DNA of 64,000 nucleotides from Acidobacteriota bacterium (GTDB lineage Bacteria; Acidobacteriota; Terriglobia; Terriglobales; Acidobacteriaceae), in NCBI GenBank assembly GCA_018268855.1, contig JAFDVR010000017.1, positions 726,715-790,714 of the forward strand, read 5' to 3'. Each line of letters begins with the position of its first letter. The first letter of the stretch is position 1. The notes beneath the pieces were generated by a model. The model did no database searches. It was not told the origin of the DNA and saw only the letters and a program-made list of their open reading frames with translations. The position numbers and the translations under genes were made by a program. Shown piece by piece: positions 60,700 through 64,000 of this stretch.

Positions 60700-61608
60700 A
60701 TGTCTCACGACGACGAACATCACGGCCACGATCATACGGCTGGCGCGAATGCGACGATGCTTAAGTGGTCGCTGGTATTGACCTCTTTGTACCTCCTCGC
60801 AGAAGTGGCAGGTGGTCTTGTTTTTCATAGCCTTGCTCTTCTCTCCGACGCAGCGCACATGCTCACTGACGTTGCCGCTCTGGTTATTGCATTACTGGCG
60901 ATCAAACTAGGTCAAAAAGGTGCCGACGAAAAACGTACCTTTGGGTATCGCCGCTTTGAAATCCTGGCAGCCGCATTTAATGCTGTTCTGCTTTTTGCGG
61001 TCGCGGTCTATGTTTTTATCGAAGCGATTCAACGATTCAAAAAGCCCGAACCCATAGGAACGGGTGGGATGATGTTGATTGCCATAATCGGCCTTGTCGT
61101 AAACCTTCTTTCCATGCGACTGCTCATGGCGGGCAAAGATCAAAGCTTCAATGTCAAAGGTGCCTATCTTGAAGTATGGGCAGACATGATCGGCTCGCTG
61201 GGTGTTATCGCGGGCGCTCTTGTCATCCGATTCACCGGCTGGCAGTGGGTCGATCCGGTTGTTGCCATTGGCATTGGATTCTGGGTGCTGCCTCGAACGT
61301 GGATTTTGCTCAGAGACACGACGAACGTGTTATTGGAGGGTGTTCCAAAAGGGCTGGATCTGAATGCTGTGCGTTCTGCAATAGCATCTATCCCCGATGT
61401 GACGGCGATCCATGATCTTCATGTCTGGTCTATGAGCAATGAAGAGGTTTCATGTACCGCGCACATCACAGTTGCTCCGGGAGTTGATGGTACGAACGCG
61501 AGGGCCGCCGTTACGTCCCTCTTAGAACAGTTTGATATTGAACACGCGACCATTCAGGTCGAGCGACTGGGAGAACACTGCACGAAAGATGGAAAGCTTC
61601 ATGAGTAA
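60700..61608 (+). CDS. czcD: cation diffusion facilitator, CzcD type
   Basis: A 302-residue CDF transporter exchanging cytoplasmic Zn2+/Co2+/Cd2+ for protons. A His-rich N-terminus (MSHDDEHHGHDH) precedes six membrane helices; TM2 carries LLSDAAHMLTD (HxxxD) and TM5 AYLEVWADMIGSLG, the CzcD form of the second metal motif. The cytoplasmic C-domain includes AIHDLHVWSMSNEEVSCTAHI. It diverges from the czcC operon with a 141-base shared promoter region, which on the minus strand contains a perfect TATAAT at 60568-60573. Confidence 0.92.
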   Translation: MSHDDEHHGHDHTAGANATMLKWSLVLTSLYLLAEVAGGLVFHSLALLSDAAHMLTDVAALVIALLAIKLGQKGADEKRTFGYRRFEILAAAFNAVLLFAVAVYVFIEAIQRFKKPEPIGTGGMMLIAIIGLVVNLLSMRLLMAGKDQSFNVKGAYLEVWADMIGSLGVIAGALVIRFTGWQWVDPVVAIGIGFWVLPRTWILLRDTTNVLLEGVPKGLDLNAVRSAIASIPDVTAIHDLHVWSMSNEEVSCTAHITVAPGVDGTNARAAVTSLLEQFDIEHATIQVERLGEHCTKDGKLHE

Positions 61609-61967
61609 CGTTTGGATTCTCTACTCTTGTCCCAATCAACAGAGCGATAGGGACTAAACTTTATTATGGCCAAGTCTCGGCTGTTAGCCGCAAGCTCCAC
61701 CACAGCAGCCACGCGACAAATGCCATCTTCGGAATGCGCTGATTGTCTTCGGTGCCTGCTTCGCAATGACGTTTGTGATCGCAGTCGCTTCCAAACAACC
61801 AAAAGGGGAAGGTGCAGGAGGAGGAACTTGACTCCTGCCGCGCAGCCGGCGAGCGAGGGCCGGTAGCGGGGATGTGGGTCCAGGGAGAAACTGAAGGGGG
61901 TTCTTCCTGGCGGTTCTGGAATGAAAAGAGGGACAGTGCCAGCGCCGCCCCTCGATGAATGAAATTG
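61609..61967. other. 359-base region without a supported gene
   Basis: No open frame with a plausible start and ribosome site was found. On the plus strand from 61688 to 61831 one frame is open and encodes a short hydrophobic segment (NALIVFGACFAMTFVIAVAS) with a basic, Gly-rich end, but only a TAG and no ATG/GTG/TTG precede it. It may be a decayed or frameshifted small membrane gene. Near 61850-61865 there is a GC-rich GCCGGCGAGCGAGGGCCGG hairpin-like segment. Confidence 0.45.
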
Positions 61968-63542
61968 TCAGGCCGCTTTCTTTGCGGCTTTGACTGTCGT
62001 TTGTGGGGATTTTCTCGCCTTCTCTTTTGCGGCAAACTCCTGCTTCACCTTGAGCACGATAACGTCGGTGTTCACCTTGTACGTGCAGGCGGCATCGCGG
62101 AGAACGGTGGCCGGATTCGTTCTCGATGCCGCAAGCAAGATGGCAGCTTCCACCAACAGCCGCGAGAGCGTACCTTCATCGGCGCGGCGAAGATACGCAC
62201 CGAAGGTCTTTGCGAGTCCTCCCTCATCGCGCTTTTGCCGGATGCCATGCTGCCGCGCCAGTGTCTCGATGCGGCGCTCATCCATGAGAACTACCAGCTT
62301 CTCAAGGATGAATAGCAGGTCACGCTTCATCAGACGGACAGGGACGACGGCGCTCACGGCGGCGAGGACACGAAGGCCGGTTGCATTGGCGATGGCCTGT
62401 TCCTTCCGTTGTTTCTCCTGCTCGCCTTTCCACTTCTCATCCTCGCGGCTGGCTTTCTGCTTGGGATGATGGACGGGGCAAGCAGGATTCGCGCATACCT
62501 TCTGCAGGGTGCCGACTCCTTCGCCTTCGGTGATGATGGCGTCGGCGGTGAACTTGCACACTTTGGATTGTGGCCGCTTCGCATCTTCCTTGCTGGTCGG
62601 CTTATGAATCTCGATGTACTTGTTGCGCGGAAGCACAGGACTCTCTTCCTTCTGCTTCCCATACGCGGTGCTGATCTGCACTAACTGCGGCTTGGCAGCG
62701 ATGGCCTGGGCGACATGCGCCGCAACCTTCGTCTGATAGCAAGCCGGATCGGTGCAAGCGTCTGTCTTGCCGAGGTCGGAGAATAGCAGCTTGTTATGCC
62801 CGGTGCGCTTGGGGCAGTCGGCACAACTGCCAGCCGGGGGAACAAGCTGCGCGTCTCTCTTGTTGAACGGCGCATCTTTCAGAATGAGCATGATGTTCTG
62901 CTCAATCCAGAATTGGAGATTGCGGACGGGGAGAAGGATGCGGCGGTGTTTCGCGGCTCCGCTCCAATCCTCGCGGAAACAATGCGGCAAGGCGGCTTCT
63001 TGCTGCACGGGCTGCAACTTCGCCAATAACAGCGCGTGGCCTACGCCGATTTCATCTTTGTAGAACGCATCGACCACGGCGGGAACAAGCTCGGTCAACT
63101 TCAAACGGCCAGCGATGTATGCAGCAGATTTGCCCGTCTTCGCGCCGATTTGCTCGATGCTGTACTTGGGTTCCTCCAAGTCGAGCAAGGCGCGGAATCC
63201 CTGCGCTTCCTCCATCGGGTGAACGTCGCGCCTCTGGAGATTTTCAATTAGCTGCGCTTCGATCACTTCGGCGTCCGTCATCTGCTTGATGCGGACGGGG
63301 ACGGTATCGACTTCGGCCAACTGCGCGGCGCGATAGCGCCGTGCACCGAAGACAATCTCAAAACTGTTCTCGGTGACAGGCCGCACCAGCAAGGGCGAGA
63401 GAACGCCCTGCGTCCGTATGGTCGATGCCAGTTCCTTCAAGTTGGCATCCTCGAAGATGCGGCGCGGGTTGGTCTTGGACTCATGCAGGAGAGCAAGAGA
63501 GACGTTGCGGTATTCGGTGGCATTGCTGATTTGGGTTTGCAT
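61968..63542 (-). CDS. ParB/RepB-family DNA-binding protein with Cys-rich segment
   Basis: A 524-residue protein. The N-terminal ParB domain has TNPRRIFEDANLKELASTIRTQG, FGARRYRAAQLA and ENLQRRDVHPMEEAQGF, followed by a helix-turn-helix (YSIEQIGAKTGKSAAYIAGRL). The middle carries SCADCPKRTG and ACTDPACYQTK cysteine pairs and a CANPACPVHH group, features of plasmid PRTRC-type ParB proteins. The C-terminal half is helical and Lys-rich. The ATG at 63542 has GGAG seven bases upstream; the longer open frame to 63920 is spurious. No ParA is adjacent in the window. Likely maintenance or regulation of the element. Confidence 0.8.
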   Translation of the reverse strand: MQTQISNATEYRNVSLALLHESKTNPRRIFEDANLKELASTIRTQGVLSPLLVRPVTENSFEIVFGARRYRAAQLAEVDTVPVRIKQMTDAEVIEAQLIENLQRRDVHPMEEAQGFRALLDLEEPKYSIEQIGAKTGKSAAYIAGRLKLTELVPAVVDAFYKDEIGVGHALLLAKLQPVQQEAALPHCFREDWSGAAKHRRILLPVRNLQFWIEQNIMLILKDAPFNKRDAQLVPPAGSCADCPKRTGHNKLLFSDLGKTDACTDPACYQTKVAAHVAQAIAAKPQLVQISTAYGKQKEESPVLPRNKYIEIHKPTSKEDAKRPQSKVCKFTADAIITEGEGVGTLQKVCANPACPVHHPKQKASREDEKWKGEQEKQRKEQAIANATGLRVLAAVSAVVPVRLMKRDLLFILEKLVVLMDERRIETLARQHGIRQKRDEGGLAKTFGAYLRRADEGTLSRLLVEAAILLAASRTNPATVLRDAACTYKVNTDVIVLKVKQEFAAKEKARKSPQTTVKAAKKAA

Positions 63543-63625
63543 GATAAAGCTCCTTTCGAGCGGTTGCATGGTGAATGGAAACGGAGCGGAGACACGTTGG
63601 GCTGTTCCGCTCCGAAGGGAGCGGA

Positions 63626-64000
63626 CTAGCCACGAATGCACTTGTCCGTGAAAGCTTCCGCGAATCGCTGCGCTTTCAGGTTCTTGTCCCACAGTGCCGC
63701 GAAGCGTTCGTGTTCGCGGTGAAGCTGCGTGTGGAAGGCGTACATGCCTTCGTGAATGAAGCGGCTCCACTGCTCGATTCCGGCATAATCGTTGCGGTAG
63801 TAGAAGGCCGTTAGGTGCGGGCCTCCGGCGAAGCCAAGTTCGAAGCACATCTCCGGGTCGCGCATGGCATCGCCGTTCTGTTCGCCATAGTGAGCAACGG
63901 AGATAGCCGGAAGTCCGCAAGGGCCGGACTCGTCCATCGCCTCGATGACAAGCTCCATGTACGGTGGGTTGTCGATCTTGAGGTACAGGCCGGGATGCCA
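63626..64000 (-). CDS. DUF6908-like protein, 5' part outside the window
   Basis: The frame runs off the right edge. Before the internal Met at 63958 it encodes WHPGLYLKIDNPPY, then MELVIEAMDESGPCGLPAIS, VAHYGEQNGDAMRDPEM and FYYRNDYAGIEQWS, so the Met is not the start. The HYGEQNGD and DPEMCFE segments fit a conserved protein family found next to ParB-like genes on plasmids and integrative elements (DUF6908 by memory, not searched). It ends 84 bases before the ParB start on the same strand, suggesting one operon. Confidence 0.6.
   Translation of the reverse strand, partial: WHPGLYLKIDNPPYMELVIEAMDESGPCGLPAISVAHYGEQNGDAMRDPEMCFELGFAGGPHLTAFYYRNDYAGIEQWSRFIHEGMYAFHTQLHREHERFAALWDKNLKAQRFAEAFTDKCIRG

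Noticed and set aside
61666..61866. 66-codon plus-strand frame
   Set aside because: Low-complexity Arg/Ser-rich product without a ribosome site.
63542..63920. N-terminal extension of the ParB-like frame
   Set aside because: It is an Arg-rich shadow of the upstream DUF6908-like gene; the ATG at 63542 has a strong ribosome site and begins the family sequence.

Overview
The window looks like chromosomal DNA of an acidobacterium of the order Terriglobales (Acidobacteriaceae). This is inferred from gene content and style: Tat-exported sulfatase and GH92 enzymes with RRxF signals, DUF4142 and BON proteins, many glycoside hydrolases, acidobacterial intergenic hairpin repeats and strongly C-ending codons in the first 37 kb. 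No rRNA or other taxonomic marker is present, so the assignment is not proven.

Layout. 1-7 kb: tail of an unknown gene, xylulokinase, farnesyl diphosphate synthase, a formylglycine-type sulfatase, a TrhO-like rhodanese, a DinB-fold protein and a DUF4142 protein. 7-13.4 kb: a minus-strand set of GlcNAc kinase-like ATPase, GH2 beta-mannosidase and GH92 alpha-mannosidase; with the GH38 alpha-mannosidase at 25.4 kb it suggests breakdown of mannose-rich N-glycans. Palindromes in front of these genes look like repressor operators. 13.4-19.8 kb: an RND pump, membrane-fusion protein and two-gene ABC exporter in one operon. 19.8-25.2 kb: sensor kinase with a YpdA-type disulfide reductase, nitroreductase, CorA, tRNA-Leu(CAA) and a deaminase. 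28.8-37.8 kb: a divergent Nramp-like transporter, a lipoprotein, a small Rossmann protein, MalQ, a PpiD-like chaperone, a BON protein and a GH43 enzyme.

The most striking region is 38.0-49.9 kb, entirely plus strand: a membrane diguanylate cyclase; two tandem copies of a TonB-dependent receptor plus YfiR-type periplasmic protein, each copy preceded by a near-perfect sigma-28 (FliA/SigD-like) promoter; a CHASE8 hybrid histidine kinase; and a REC-GGDEF-EAL response regulator. YfiR proteins are known to bind CHASE8-type sensors in the Pseudomonas YfiBNR system, so this reads as an outer-membrane-to-c-di-GMP signalling relay under motility-type transcription.

From 50.0 kb to the right edge lies an integrative element next to an initiator tRNA-Met gene: tyrosine recombinase with an inserted zinc-binding segment, excisionase, LysR regulator, small zinc ribbon, ECF-like sigma factor, a metal efflux operon (TolC-CzcB-CzcA-type plus ZIP-like transporter), a CDF transporter, a ParB-like protein and a DUF6908-like gene cut by the window edge. 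The right end of the element is outside the window.
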